Source of the DNA: Oscillospiraceae bacterium
GTDB lineage: Bacteria; Bacillota; Clostridia; Oscillospirales; Acutalibacteraceae
Direction: 5' to 3'
Length of the DNA stretch: 44,995 nucleotides
Assembly: GCA_009779495.1 (NCBI GenBank)
Contig: WRED01000015.1
Location: 1-44,995, forward strand
Shown: positions 33,801 through 42,616 of the stretch, piece after piece
How positions within the stretch are numbered: the first letter of the stretch is position 1
Layout of the letters: each line of letters starts with the position of its first letter
The notes under the pieces: model-generated
Told to the model about the DNA's origin: nothing
Databases searched by the model: none
The model's input: the letters and a program-made list of their open reading frames with translations, nothing else
Translations under genes and position numbers: made by a program

Positions 33801-35078
33801 TTAATGCACGATTGGATTTATAATCGACAGCGCCGCCGTGTCCCCGTCCAGTATCTCTCTCAGCCGCCCGTTCACATCCTCCAGCGTAAGGCTTACGCAC
33901 GTCTCCACCGTATCGAACAGCCCTGTGCCGCTGAAATGCGCCTCCATCAGGTCACGGGCGATATCCTCCACGTCGTTGTACATCATGACCATTCCGCCGT
34001 AGAGCTTCCTGCGCGCCCGCTCGAAGCTCTGCCCGCTTATGCCCGTTTCCTTGATCCTGGCAACCTCTTTTTTGATCTCGTCGGCGGTCTCCTGCGGCTT
34101 TGCGGACTCTCCTCCGAAAAAAGAGCACGCGAAGCCGTAGCCCGCGAAGTGCTCGAATGAAAAGCCCGCGTTGATCAGCCCGTCCTCCAGGAGTCTTTTA
34201 TACAGCGGCGACGACTTCCCCGCGATAACCTCGTGGATAATTTCAGTGCACAGCGACTCTTTTACGCTTCTTTCCGGCGTGGAGATATCCTCCTTGTAGC
34301 CTAACAGGAAGTTCGGCGTACTGACGGCCAAGCTTTCCTCGACATACGTCCGCGCGGGCTTTGCGGGTTCCCTTTTGAACTCGCGCTGAACCGCCTTGCC
34401 CTCCTCCGCCTTTAACAGCCTGTCGGCTACCTCCAGCACGTCCTCGGGCGTCACGTTCCCGGCGACGGCCAGCACCATATTGCGCAGGCTGTAGAAGTTT
34501 TTGTAGCAGCCGTACAGCATGTCGGCCGATATCCCGGCGATGGATTCCTCCGTGCCCGCTATGTCGATCTTCACGGAATTCTCGTGGTAAAGCGCGCCCA
34601 GCAGGTTGAACATGACCTGCCATCCGGCCACGTCCTTGTACATGCGTATCTCCTGCCCGATGATGCCCTGCTCCTTGCGCACGGTCTCCTCGGAAAAGTA
34701 CGGCGACTGCACGAAGTCAAGGAGTATCTCAAGATTTTCCTTGAAGCTTTGGGAGCACGAGAAGATATACGCCGTGCGGTCAAAGCTCGTAAAGGCGTTC
34801 GCGTAGGCGCCTGTTTTCGCGAACCGCTCGAACGCGTCCAGATCCTCGCTCTCGAACAGCTTATGCTCCAGAAAATGCGCCGTACCGGCCGGGATATCGC
34901 GGAAAGCTCCGTCGGCGTCCTGTATTTTCGTGTCGATCGAGCCGTATTTCGCCGCGAAAATCGCGTGGCTTCCCGTGTAGTCCGGCTTGGTCAGCACCAG
35001 TATCGTCAGCCCCGAGGGATGCTCCGCGCGGTAATAACTCTCATTAAGCCTGCCGTTTTCTATGATTTCAGTTTTCAT
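33801..35078 (-). CDS. M16 family zinc peptidase (YmfH-like)
   Basis: A 425-residue pitrilysin-family protein. The inverted zinc motif HFLEH is intact in GTAHFLEHKLFE (near residue 88), with a distal Glu expected about 75 residues later. The C-terminal half carries the partner-type repeat domain. It is encoded with the non-catalytic M16 subunit at 35068 (11-base overlap), the arrangement of Bacillus ymfF-ymfH. The pair probably forms a heterodimer. The physiological substrate is unknown to me. Confidence 0.92.
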   Translation of the reverse strand: MKTEIIENGRLNESYYRAEHPSGLTILVLTKPDYTGSHAIFAAKYGSIDTKIQDADGAFRDIPAGTAHFLEHKLFESEDLDAFERFAKTGAYANAFTSFDRTAYIFSCSQSFKENLEILLDFVQSPYFSEETVRKEQGIIGQEIRMYKDVAGWQVMFNLLGALYHENSVKIDIAGTEESIAGISADMLYGCYKNFYSLRNMVLAVAGNVTPEDVLEVADRLLKAEEGKAVQREFKREPAKPARTYVEESLAVSTPNFLLGYKEDISTPERSVKESLCTEIIHEVIAGKSSPLYKRLLEDGLINAGFSFEHFAGYGFACSFFGGESAKPQETADEIKKEVARIKETGISGQSFERARRKLYGGMVMMYNDVEDIARDLMEAHFSGTGLFDTVETCVSLTLEDVNGRLREILDGDTAALSIINPIVH

Positions 35079-36354
35079 CTTCGCCGTCCTCCTTTGTTCC
35101 GATCAGCATGAACACCGTATCCAGCGTCACCTTGTTCGCCGCTTCGCTTATCTGCTCCTGCGTTACCGCGTTGATCTCCGCCATGCGTTCCTCCGTCGTC
35201 TTTGTGACGTCCTCCAGCAGCTGCATCGAGTACCACTGGCAGAGCACCTCGGGCGAATCGTCATAGGAGCGCAGCGTCTCGTTGATCGACATGATCGACG
35301 CGTTGAAAGTGTCACTCGTAAAATCGCCGCTTCTGACAGCGTCGAGCTGCTCCAGTATCGCGGCCCTGGCCTTTTCCTCGTTTTCCGTCTCGATGCCGCT
35401 TTGCACCATCATCAACCCTTTTTCCTTGTCGAGCCTTGACGAGCAGTAGTAGCACAGGCTCATCTTTTCGCGGACGTGGGAAAACAGCTTCGAATACGTC
35501 CCGCCGCCGAAAACGTCGCACATCACGGTCATGGCGGAATCATAATCGTCCTTGCGGGCCATGCCGGCGCGGAATCCCATAACGAGCTTGCCCTGCTTGA
35601 CGGCCATTTCCTCACTGTGGTATTTCATCTCCCCGGCTTCGGCGATGAACCTCGTGGAGGTCGCCGCCGGCCTGCGTTCGATGGACTCAAAGCGCTTTTT
35701 AAGCGACCGCGCGATTTCGTCCGCGTCCGCGCTGCCCACCGCCACGAAGCGTATGACCGCCGTCGCCAGCATGTTTTTCCACGCGGCGTATATCCTGTCC
35801 GGCGTCAGCGACAGGATGTCCTCTCTCGTTCCGTATCTGCTTTGGCCGAAAGGCTCGTCCGCGCACATCAGCTCCTGGCAACGGCGCATGGCGTATACCG
35901 TTTTATCGTCCAGCTCGCTCAACATGCGTTCCAGCAGGAGCCGCTTTTCAATGTCCACGTCCTCCTGCGTGAAGTTCGCGTCAACGAGCTTCGGCTCGAA
36001 CAGCATGCACAGCAGAAGCTCCGCCGCGCTTTCGAGCACACTGTCGCCGCCCAGCGCGAACCTGTCGTCGATCGCGCTTATGCTTAAATTCACTGTCTGC
36101 GCCTCTCCCAATTTCGTGACGCTGGCCGACAGCGCCGCGCCGTACAGCTCGTCCAGATGCCCGTTCAGCGACGTGAAGTCGGGATATTTCGCGCATGAGC
36201 GGCGCAGAATATACACGAGCGCCGCGTTGGCCGCGATGTCGCCGCCCAAAGGCAGCGCCATGGTCACGCTGATCCTCCCCGTTTTGAACATGTCCGTTTT
36301 TACCGCGCAAAGATCGACGCCCTGCGCTATCTCGATTTGCCTGAGATCGCTCAT
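35068..36354 (-). CDS. M16 family peptidase-like partner (YmfF-like), no HXXEH
   Basis: A 428-residue M16 homologue without the HxxEH zinc motif; the equivalent area reads NGHLDELYGAALS. The C-terminal substrate-closing motif is kept (FSHVREKMSLCYYCSS, with the Arg...Tyr pair). This is the pattern of the inactive partner of a two-subunit M16 peptidase. It starts the ymfF-ymfH-lgt-yhcH gene run and overlaps the catalytic partner by 11 bases. Confidence 0.9.
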   Translation of the reverse strand: MSDLRQIEIAQGVDLCAVKTDMFKTGRISVTMALPLGGDIAANAALVYILRRSCAKYPDFTSLNGHLDELYGAALSASVTKLGEAQTVNLSISAIDDRFALGGDSVLESAAELLLCMLFEPKLVDANFTQEDVDIEKRLLLERMLSELDDKTVYAMRRCQELMCADEPFGQSRYGTREDILSLTPDRIYAAWKNMLATAVIRFVAVGSADADEIARSLKKRFESIERRPAATSTRFIAEAGEMKYHSEEMAVKQGKLVMGFRAGMARKDDYDSAMTVMCDVFGGGTYSKLFSHVREKMSLCYYCSSRLDKEKGLMMVQSGIETENEEKARAAILEQLDAVRSGDFTSDTFNASIMSINETLRSYDDSPEVLCQWYSMQLLEDVTKTTEERMAEINAVTQEQISEAANKVTLDTVFMLIGTKEDGEDEN

Positions 36355-36371
36355 TTTACATCTTTTCCTTT

Positions 36372-36815
36372 CTAAAGGTTAATGCGATATATACATTTTT
36401 GTTTTTCGCCGTCTAAATACATATCATTATCTGTCGGTAAATCAACGATTGCTTCAAGAACACCGCCCGCATACTCACAAGTTTTTCTTGAAGCAATATT
36501 GTCAGGATTACATGTGATGTATAAAAAATTCATCCCATGCATACGGGCTAATTCAAATAATAACAAACAAGCTTTTCCGGCATAATGGTTTCCTCTGAAC
36601 GGTTCATAAATTGAATACCCGATGTTTCCTCCGAAATACAATTTTTCTGTATATCCGACACGAAAATTACAATGCCCTGCTTCTGTTCCGTCAAAACCAA
36701 GACATATTTTAAATTCATAGCAAGGTACCCATCTTTTTTCCGGATTAGCCTCAATCGTTCTGTCTAATTTTAAAAATATTTCATCAGATTTCAAATTAAT
36801 CGTATCAAAAAACAT
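36372..36815 (-). CDS. GNAT family N-acetyltransferase
   Basis: A 147-residue protein from ATG 36815 (AGGAGG 6 nt upstream). The acetyl-CoA-binding motif A is represented by IGYSIYEPFRGNHYAGKACLLLFELA and motif B by LYITCNPDNIASRKTCEYAGG, the RimL-like pattern in which NxxSRKxxExxG positions the helix. The substrate is unknown. It is more AT-rich than the M16 genes after it (17 nt apart), suggesting recent acquisition at the head of this operon. Confidence 0.85.
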   Translation of the reverse strand: MFFDTINLKSDEIFLKLDRTIEANPEKRWVPCYEFKICLGFDGTEAGHCNFRVGYTEKLYFGGNIGYSIYEPFRGNHYAGKACLLLFELARMHGMNFLYITCNPDNIASRKTCEYAGGVLEAIVDLPTDNDMYLDGEKQKCIYRINL

Positions 36816-36870
36816 TTTTTCCTCCTGTTCTCTTGTTGAGGTCTTGCCACAAATCATTATATACCAAAAT

Positions 36871-36899
36871 ATTATATATCATTCGCCGTCAAAATTCAA
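36871..36899 (-). promoter_or_regulatory. sigma-A promoter of the GNAT-ymfF-ymfH-lgt group
   Basis: TTGAAT, 17-nt spacer and TATAAT on the minus strand, 56 nt upstream of the GNAT start codon. Confidence 0.65.
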
Positions 36900-36935
36900 G
36901 GAAAATAAATACAAAAAAATAACATCCGTCCGTTG

Positions 36936-36941
36936 TATAAT
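36936..36941 (+). promoter_or_regulatory. -10 element for the DUF378 gene
   Basis: TATAAT on the plus strand 54 nt before the start codon; no convincing -35 hexamer. Confidence 0.4.
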
Positions 36942-36994
36942 AAAAACGTACCCGTACATACTATTCACGAGAAGCATATAAGGAGTTGAAATGA

Positions 36995-37219
36995 ATGCTT
37001 GACAGAATATCTCTGATTTTAGTTGTCATCGGTGCGCTTAACTGGGGCAGTATCGGACTTTTCCAATTTGACATCGTGGCCTGGATTTTCGGCGGACAGG
37101 GCGCGGTGGTCAGCCGTATCATTTATACGCTGGTAGCGCTGGCCGGAATATGGTGCCTCTCTTTGCTTTTCAGAGAAAACGCCGTTCTCAAGGACACGGC
37201 AGGCGACGATCTGACCTGA
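36995..37219 (+). CDS. DUF378 small membrane protein (YuzA-like)
   Basis: A 74-residue protein with two hydrophobic helices. The N-terminal ILVVIGALNWGSIGLFQFD is the DUF378 hallmark, and the second helix is IIYTLVALAGIWCLSLLF. The family is widespread in Bacillota; the function is unknown. AAGGAG lies 10 nt upstream of the start. It is monocistronic, followed by a perfect hairpin. Confidence 0.88.
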   Translation: MLDRISLILVVIGALNWGSIGLFQFDIVAWIFGGQGAVVSRIIYTLVALAGIWCLSLLFRENAVLKDTAGDDLT

Positions 37220-37255
37220 CGCGCAACAGCGCTGTAAACGCGGAATTGGCGCAAG

Positions 37256-37281
37256 GGGCGGAAAGATCATTCTTTCCGCCC
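37256..37281 (+). terminator. hairpin after the DUF378 gene
   Basis: An 11-bp perfect stem GGGCGGAAAGA/TCTTTCCGCCC (37256-37266 with 37271-37281) with a 4-nt loop, 36 nt after the stop codon. The trailing U-run is weak. Confidence 0.6.
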
Positions 37282-37360
37282 TCAGAACCTATTTTCAAGT
37301 AGTTTTATCGTTTTTAATGCAAATCGCGTGCCGAAATGATAGATGCCGGGTAAAACACGC

Positions 37361-37521
37361 GTCATTGCGAGCGCGGAGAAACGTTGAGTAATAACAATGT
37401 TCGTGCGCGAAGCAATCCAGTCAGCAAACGGTTCAGAGATTAGAAAAATAAAGTTGCATAACTGGATTGCTTCGCGCACCAACCCCGCTATAAAAAAACG
37501 CTTCTCTGCGCTCGCAATGAC
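37361..37521. repeat. GTCATTGCGAG palindromic repeat (MITE-like)
   Basis: GTCATTGCGAGCGC at the left end and GCGCTCGCAATGAC at the right are exact inverted repeats. The inner arms GCGCGAAGCAATCCAGT and its counterpart (ACTGGATTGCTTCGCGC) also match. Dispersed repeats with GTCATTGCGAG ends and GCAATCCAG cores are known from many bacterial genomes. Short ORFs across it are repeat artefacts. Confidence 0.85.
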
Positions 37522-37541
37522 GCCCAACTTCTACCTATTAT

Positions 37542-38024
37542 CTATTGTTTCAACACGCGATTTGTCTTTTTGCCCGCAAAAAAAGTTCTTGCCGCGCCGC
37601 AAACCTTGCGCAGCGCAAAATACGCCGCCATTCCGGCCAGTATCCCCGCGCAGTCAACGCCGATATCAAACAGCCTGCACGCGCGCCCCGGAATGAAAAT
37701 CTGATGGATCTCGTCGCTCACGGCGTACACAAAACATATCAGAAACGGCAGAAACGGAGAAAATTTTTTCCTTTCGCGGCTCACGTATACGGCGTTACAG
37801 CACAAAAATGCAAGCCCGACATACTCCAGAAAGTGCGCGACTTTCCGAAACGTGTTGTGGTCTATGTACCGAAACAGAAAAGCCAGCGGAGAGTTCATCG
37901 CTTCCTCGCTCTGCTGCGATGAAACCTCGGCGCTTTGGTGCGACAGGTAAAAGATCAGGCCCATGCACGCAAGCACCAAAAACCAGGAGAATATGATCGT
38001 GATTGCCCGTTTATTTTTATTCAT
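37542..38024 (-). CDS. VanZ family membrane protein
   Basis: A 160-residue protein with four hydrophobic helices. The VanZ pattern is present as NTFRKVAHFLEYVGLAFL and YAVSDEIHQIFIPGRACRLFDIGVDCAGILAG in separate helices; the His, Glu and Asp residues of KxxHFxEY and SDExHQ are conserved across the family. VanZ confers low teicoplanin resistance in vancomycin clusters, but free-standing homologues like this are common and of unknown role. I start at ATG 38024 (GTGGGA upstream) rather than at the GTG four codons before. It follows the lipoprotein gene by 20 nt. Confidence 0.88.
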   Translation of the reverse strand: MNKNKRAITIIFSWFLVLACMGLIFYLSHQSAEVSSQQSEEAMNSPLAFLFRYIDHNTFRKVAHFLEYVGLAFLCCNAVYVSRERKKFSPFLPFLICFVYAVSDEIHQIFIPGRACRLFDIGVDCAGILAGMAAYFALRKVCGAARTFFAGKKTNRVLKQ

Positions 38025-38044
38025 GTTCAGTCCCACTCGTCAAG

Positions 38045-39676
38045 TTAATCAAACTTTACCGCCGACATAAAGCTCACCGTCTTTCCCGCCGGGCATAAAT
38101 ATATCCCCTCCGCGTTCTCCGCCAGCGCGAAATACTGCGACGCGTGATAAAGCGGGTAAACGGCGGCGTTTTGCAAAAGAAAGGTCTCCGCCGTACGGCA
38201 GCCCTCCACGACGGACATGGAGGTACCCGCCGAGATCACTTCCCGGACGATGTTGCTGTAGGTCTCGGAGTTCAGTCCGACAATATTGCGCTTCGCGCCG
38301 GGCAAAAAGTCCGTCAGGCTGAGGACCGCGGACGCGCTTTGAACCGTCACGGGATAAAGCGCCGCGTCGTAGTTCCCTGACTCGACGGCCTTTTTCAGCT
38401 CGGGCAGTTCCTTTACGTTGACGCTCACCTTGACCGAAACGCCGAAAGCCTGCTGCCATCTCTGGATGACCCGCTTCACGGGCTGCTCGTTTTCCGGCGT
38501 GCACAGCACCGTAAAGCCTGCGGACGAAAGCTCCAGCTCTTTCAGCCCCTGTTCCCACAAATCTTTTGCCTGCGCCGCGTCAGTCTGCGGAAAAACCGCG
38601 CTTCCGGCCACCTCGCGGTACTCCTTGTCGCCCACGCGGACGCAGCCCGGCAGCAGTCCGTTCGCGCGCGCGCGTTCGCCGGGGAATTCAAACATATTAT
38701 AGTCGGTCGCCCTGCACAGCGCGAGCCGGACGTTCAGATTCCCAAGTACATTCCCCGCCGTGTTGAAGCACAGGCTCCACGTGGTGTTTTGGTAAGACTT
38801 TATCCGCCCCGCGTTTTTCCACTGCGCGGCATCCGCCTCGTTTATTGGCCCCGCGTCATAGGTGCCATCCGACACTTCTTTTTGGAATCCCGCCTCATAC
38901 GGCTTCACGTACAGGCTCACGGTAAGAGGCTTCGCAACGCTTTCGCCGCAGTAATCGACGTGCCTGCGCAGAAGCATCGATTTGTCCGCCGACCACTTTG
39001 ACAGGTAAAACGGGCCGTTGCACAGGGTGTAGTCTATGGACAGCCCGTACTTGCCCTTCGTCGCCGTAAAGAACGTCTCGCTGCACGGCATACAGATGGG
39101 CTGCGTCAGTATCAAAAGGAAATCGGCGCAGCGCGTGCCGAGCGTAATGCGCAGGGTATGGTTGTCAACCGCCTCGACGCCAAGCTCCGTTGCCGGGAGC
39201 GCGCCGCTGTTGACGGCCTGGGCGTTTTGGATGACGAAGAGCGTATCGGCATTCGGGGCGTTCGTCTCGGGCGAAAGCGCACGGCGGAAGCCGAACACAA
39301 AGTCGTGAGCCGTGACGGACGTCTCAAAGGTGTCCTTAAAGTCCTCTCCCAATATCTTTTTAAAGTTGTCGATGAGATGCCACTTCGTATCCTTGCGCAG
39401 ATAAAAGGTATACGCAAGCCCGTCGGCCGACACATCCACCGTCTCCGCCACGCCGGGAATAATGGCGCCGCTTTCGTCGAGCCTTACCAGCCCCTCGAAC
39501 AGGTTGTTGATGACTGTGCCCGCCGTGTCATTGGCGCATATCTGCGGATCGAGGCTGCCGGGATCGGACGCGATGGGATACACGAAAGAGCGGTTATGGC
39601 CGTCGTCCTTTTTGCAGGAGGACAGCGAAAACAGCACTGCGCATACACAGCATACGGCGATGAGCTTTTTTAACAT
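38045..39676 (-). CDS. peptide ABC-transporter substrate-binding lipoprotein (OppA-like)
   Basis: A 543-residue SBP_bac_5 family protein. The lipoprotein signal ends LFSLSSC, with the lipobox cysteine at about residue 21. The family start FVYPIASDPGSLDPQICANDTAGTVINNLFEGL (read in two strands) and the ASDGLAYTFYLRKDTKW-like stretch as VSADGLAYTFYLRKDTKW are clear. It captures oligopeptides outside the membrane for uptake. No permease or ATPase gene is adjacent, so it is an orphan binding protein. AAAGGAGG lies upstream. Confidence 0.9.
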   Translation of the reverse strand: MLKKLIAVCCVCAVLFSLSSCKKDDGHNRSFVYPIASDPGSLDPQICANDTAGTVINNLFEGLVRLDESGAIIPGVAETVDVSADGLAYTFYLRKDTKWHLIDNFKKILGEDFKDTFETSVTAHDFVFGFRRALSPETNAPNADTLFVIQNAQAVNSGALPATELGVEAVDNHTLRITLGTRCADFLLILTQPICMPCSETFFTATKGKYGLSIDYTLCNGPFYLSKWSADKSMLLRRHVDYCGESVAKPLTVSLYVKPYEAGFQKEVSDGTYDAGPINEADAAQWKNAGRIKSYQNTTWSLCFNTAGNVLGNLNVRLALCRATDYNMFEFPGERARANGLLPGCVRVGDKEYREVAGSAVFPQTDAAQAKDLWEQGLKELELSSAGFTVLCTPENEQPVKRVIQRWQQAFGVSVKVSVNVKELPELKKAVESGNYDAALYPVTVQSASAVLSLTDFLPGAKRNIVGLNSETYSNIVREVISAGTSMSVVEGCRTAETFLLQNAAVYPLYHASQYFALAENAEGIYLCPAGKTVSFMSAVKFD

Positions 39677-39719
39677 CAGCGTAATCCTCCTTTGATGGAT
39701 TTATAGCTGTAGAAAATGC

Positions 39720-40142
39720 TTATTTTGGACATTTGATCTTTTTCACTTTATCAAATAGCTTTGGCTGAATATCCGGATACGTTAGATTTTCAGGTTCATT
39801 ATCAAAAAAACTGATCTTTTCGATTTCAGTATCAGGAAGCTTGCCCAATTTTTTTATTGTAGCATAACATAACAATCCATAGCTTTCGTTATCCCGTTTC
39901 ACTGAATATATACAAATTGCTTCTAAATCAAATTCTATTGCGCCTGTTTCTTCTTGTAATTCTCTTTTTGCAGTTTCCAAAGGGGTTTCTCCTGCTTCTA
40001 CGTGACCGCCGGCTATTTCCCAAGTTTCTCGTTCTTTATGTTTGCAATAAATCCACTTACCATTATAAATACTTACAATAACAGCAAATTTAAGCAGAGA
40101 ATCGTCAATTTCTTCTAATTCGTAAAATTTAACCTCTAACAT
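39720..40142 (-). CDS. NUDIX hydrolase
   Basis: A 140-residue protein from ATG 40142 with GGAGG 8 nt upstream. The Nudix box GHVEAGETPLETAKRELQEETG is complete in its GX5EX7REXXEEXG residues. It likely hydrolyses a nucleoside diphosphate derivative; the substrate is unknown. The coding sequence is AT-rich compared with the flanking genes, suggesting transfer. The open frame continues about 100 codons upstream into topB and is not part of the gene. Confidence 0.92.
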   Translation of the reverse strand: MLEVKFYELEEIDDSLLKFAVIVSIYNGKWIYCKHKERETWEIAGGHVEAGETPLETAKRELQEETGAIEFDLEAICIYSVKRDNESYGLLCYATIKKLGKLPDTEIEKISFFDNEPENLTYPDIQPKLFDKVKKIKCPK

Positions 40143-40230
40143 TTTGCCCTCCGAAAATACAAATTTTCTACAGAACGGCGCGCCGAGGGTGACGCGCCCT
40201 GCATTCAGCGCACTGCGTTCCCAACACGTT

Positions 40231-40251
40231 AATTCTCCATTCTCAATTCGT
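40231..40251. repeat. period-7 micro-array across the topB stop codon
   Basis: AATTCTC, CATTCTC and AATTCGT in one 7-base phase (GAGAATT-type units on the minus strand), covering the last codons and the stop of topB and the spacer after it. Confidence 0.45.
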
Positions 40252-42423
40252 CTTCTCATCCTGCGCCCTTGCAAGCGCCTCCGCGAAAGCATTCCCGCCC
40301 GCCGTCTGCGCCCTTTGGCTCTGCAAATACTTCTCCACGTCTCGCTTGCCCGCCCCCGCCGTGTCACGCCGCTTGTCAAAGTCTGACACGCGTTCCCTGT
40401 ATCCGCAGACGCATGAAAAGATTTTCTTGTCGTCCTCGCCGCGCATCTCAAGCTTTTTGTGGCAGTTCGGGCACCGGGCGTTTGTAACGATGGCCACGCT
40501 CTTTCTGTAGCCGCAGTCCCTGTCCGGGCAGACGAGCATCCGTCCCTTTTTGCCGTTGACGTCCAGCAGGTATTTGCCGCAGTCGGGGCACTTGTCCCGC
40601 GTCACGTTATCGTGCGTAAATTTCGCTTCGCTGGCCACGACGGACCGCACGAGCGACGCGGCGTATTCGCGCATCTCTTCCGTGAACCTGTCGCTTCTCT
40701 CGGCGCCCTTGGCTATCTGCTGGAGACGCTGCTCCCACTTGGCCGTAAGCTCCGCCGACTTCAGATCGACCGGCACGATGGAAACAAGCTGCTTGCCCTT
40801 GGACGTGGGGTGCAGCTCCTTGCCCTTGCGCTCGATGCAAAACGAGTCGAATAGCTTCTCAATGATATCCGCCCGCGTCGCCGGGGTGCCCAAGCCGCTC
40901 GTCGTTTCCAAAACGGAGCGCAGCTTTTCGTCGTCAACCTGGCCGAAGGGCTTCTCCATCGCCGTCAGCAGCGTCGCCTCGGTATACCGCGCGGGCGGCT
41001 TCGTTTTGCCGCTTATGACCCTGCAATCTTTGACATGCATCACCGCACCCTGGCGCATTTCGGGCAGATTCTGCGAGCGGGTGTCGGGATCGTCGTCCTC
41101 GTCGTCGGACGCGGACACGCCGTAAAGCTCTTTCCAGCCCGCGCTTCTGACCGTGTGCCCTTTGGCGTAAAAGTGATTTTTGTCAACCGCGATTTTCACT
41201 TTGACTTCCTCGTATTCAAACGCCGGACTCAGCACCGCCAAAAATCTCCGCACGACAAGATCATAGATGTTGCGTTCCTCATGGGAAAGGCTCAACAGGT
41301 TGACGAACTGTTCCGTCGGGATGATGGCGTGGTGGTCGCTCACCTTGCTATTATTGACGATATACTTCGTCGGAATCGGCTTTGCGCGCAATATCTTCTG
41401 CGCGAACTCTTTGTACGGCCCGACTGAAACCGCTTTCAAACGGTCCGGCAGGGTAGGCGCCACGTCGTCCGTGATGTAGCGCGAGTCCGTGCGCGGATAA
41501 GTCAGCAGCTTGTGGGTTTCGTACAGGCTTTGCATCAGCGACAGCGTCTGCTTCGCGGAGTAGGCGTACTTTTTGTTTGCGTCGCGCTGCAGCTCCGTCA
41601 AGTCGTATGCGGCGGGCGGCGGCTGATTCTTGTACTCCTTTTTGACCTCCGTCAGCGCGGCTTTTTTGCCGCCGGCCGACTTGGCTATTGCCTCGGCCTG
41701 TTCGCGCTCAAAAAAGCGGGACTGATTTTTTGAGTCCTTGTACGTTGCGGTAAAGCCGCCGAAGTCCGCCATAACCGTGAAATAATCCTTCGGCTTAAAC
41801 TTCGCGATCTCCTCCTCGCGCCTGACGATAAGCGCCAGCGTCGGCGTCTGGACGCGCCCGGCGGCGAGCTGGGCATTATGGCGGCACGTCAGCGCGCGCG
41901 TCACGTTCAGCCCGACGAGCCAGTCGGCCTCGCTTCGGGCGGAGGCTGAGTAAAACAGGTTGTCGTAGTCTTTCGCCGGCTTGAGGTTTTGAAAGCCGCT
42001 TTTGATCGCGGCGTCCGTCTGCGACGATACCCACAGCCGCTTCGTCACGCCGCGCCAGCCGGCTTTTATCATGATCCACCGCGCGACCAGCTCACCCTCA
42101 CGGCCTGCGTCCGTGGCGATGACAAGCTCGTCCACGTCGGACCGCTTCATCAGCGCCGCCACGGCCTTGAATTGCTTCGACGTCTCTTTGATGACGACAA
42201 GCTGCATCTTTTTCGGCAGCATGGGCAAGTCCTCAAGCCGCCAGGTCTTATATTTGCCGTCGTAGGCCTCGGGGTCGGCCAGGGTCACGAGATGGCCCAG
42301 CGCCCACGTCACGATGTACTTTGGCCCGATGATGCAGCCGTCGGCGTTTTGTTTGCAGCCCAGTACGCGGGCGATATCGCGGGCGACGGAGGGTTTTTCG
42401 GTAAGAACAAGGATTTTACCCAT
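40243..42423 (-). CDS. topB: DNA topoisomerase III
   Basis: A 726-residue type IA topoisomerase. The TOPRIM start is ILVLTEKPSVARDIARVLG with the acidic TDAGREGELVARWI. The active-site tyrosine is in LTYPRTDSRY, around residue 310. The C-terminus holds cysteine-rich zinc ribbons (CPDCGKYL ... CPDRDCGY, CPNCHKKL ... CVCGYRER), typical of Gram-positive TopB and of element-borne copies. It decatenates and resolves recombination intermediates. The last residues overlap a heptamer micro-array. It could be chromosomal or element-derived; no conjugation genes are adjacent. Confidence 0.94.
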   Translation of the reverse strand: MGKILVLTEKPSVARDIARVLGCKQNADGCIIGPKYIVTWALGHLVTLADPEAYDGKYKTWRLEDLPMLPKKMQLVVIKETSKQFKAVAALMKRSDVDELVIATDAGREGELVARWIMIKAGWRGVTKRLWVSSQTDAAIKSGFQNLKPAKDYDNLFYSASARSEADWLVGLNVTRALTCRHNAQLAAGRVQTPTLALIVRREEEIAKFKPKDYFTVMADFGGFTATYKDSKNQSRFFEREQAEAIAKSAGGKKAALTEVKKEYKNQPPPAAYDLTELQRDANKKYAYSAKQTLSLMQSLYETHKLLTYPRTDSRYITDDVAPTLPDRLKAVSVGPYKEFAQKILRAKPIPTKYIVNNSKVSDHHAIIPTEQFVNLLSLSHEERNIYDLVVRRFLAVLSPAFEYEEVKVKIAVDKNHFYAKGHTVRSAGWKELYGVSASDDEDDDPDTRSQNLPEMRQGAVMHVKDCRVISGKTKPPARYTEATLLTAMEKPFGQVDDEKLRSVLETTSGLGTPATRADIIEKLFDSFCIERKGKELHPTSKGKQLVSIVPVDLKSAELTAKWEQRLQQIAKGAERSDRFTEEMREYAASLVRSVVASEAKFTHDNVTRDKCPDCGKYLLDVNGKKGRMLVCPDRDCGYRKSVAIVTNARCPNCHKKLEMRGEDDKKIFSCVCGYRERVSDFDKRRDTAGAGKRDVEKYLQSQRAQTAGGNAFAEALARAQDEKTN

Positions 42424-42553
42424 CTTTCAACACAACCTTAATGGTTTCTCATAGATATTTAATTATACATGATGTAAGCGTTGAAAGTCAATAAAATTTT
42501 TGCGAATCACTATCTAAATTTACAGGTTTGACTGTTTTCCACTTTCCCACACT

Positions 42554-42599
42554 ACACGAATTTGCTCCCCCAAGCATAACGCCCGGGGGAGCTTCGTGT
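42554..42599 (-). terminator. strong hairpin downstream of the DUF4838 gene
   Basis: The outer arms ACACGAA/TTCGTGT and inner arms GCTCCCC/GGGGAGC form a long stem 18 nt after the DUF4838 stop. There is no T-run, so termination efficiency is uncertain. Confidence 0.55.
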
Positions 42600-42616
42600 A
42601 ACAGCAGCCAAAATTG

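Noticed and set aside
37282..37527. Short open frames on both strands between DUF378 and VanZ
   Set aside because: They lie within the GTCATTGCGAG palindromic repeat and reflect its symmetry.
40143..40451. N-terminal extension of the NUDIX frame
   Set aside because: It runs back into the topB coding sequence on another frame; a good ribosome binding site precedes ATG 40142, which gives a normal-length NUDIX protein.
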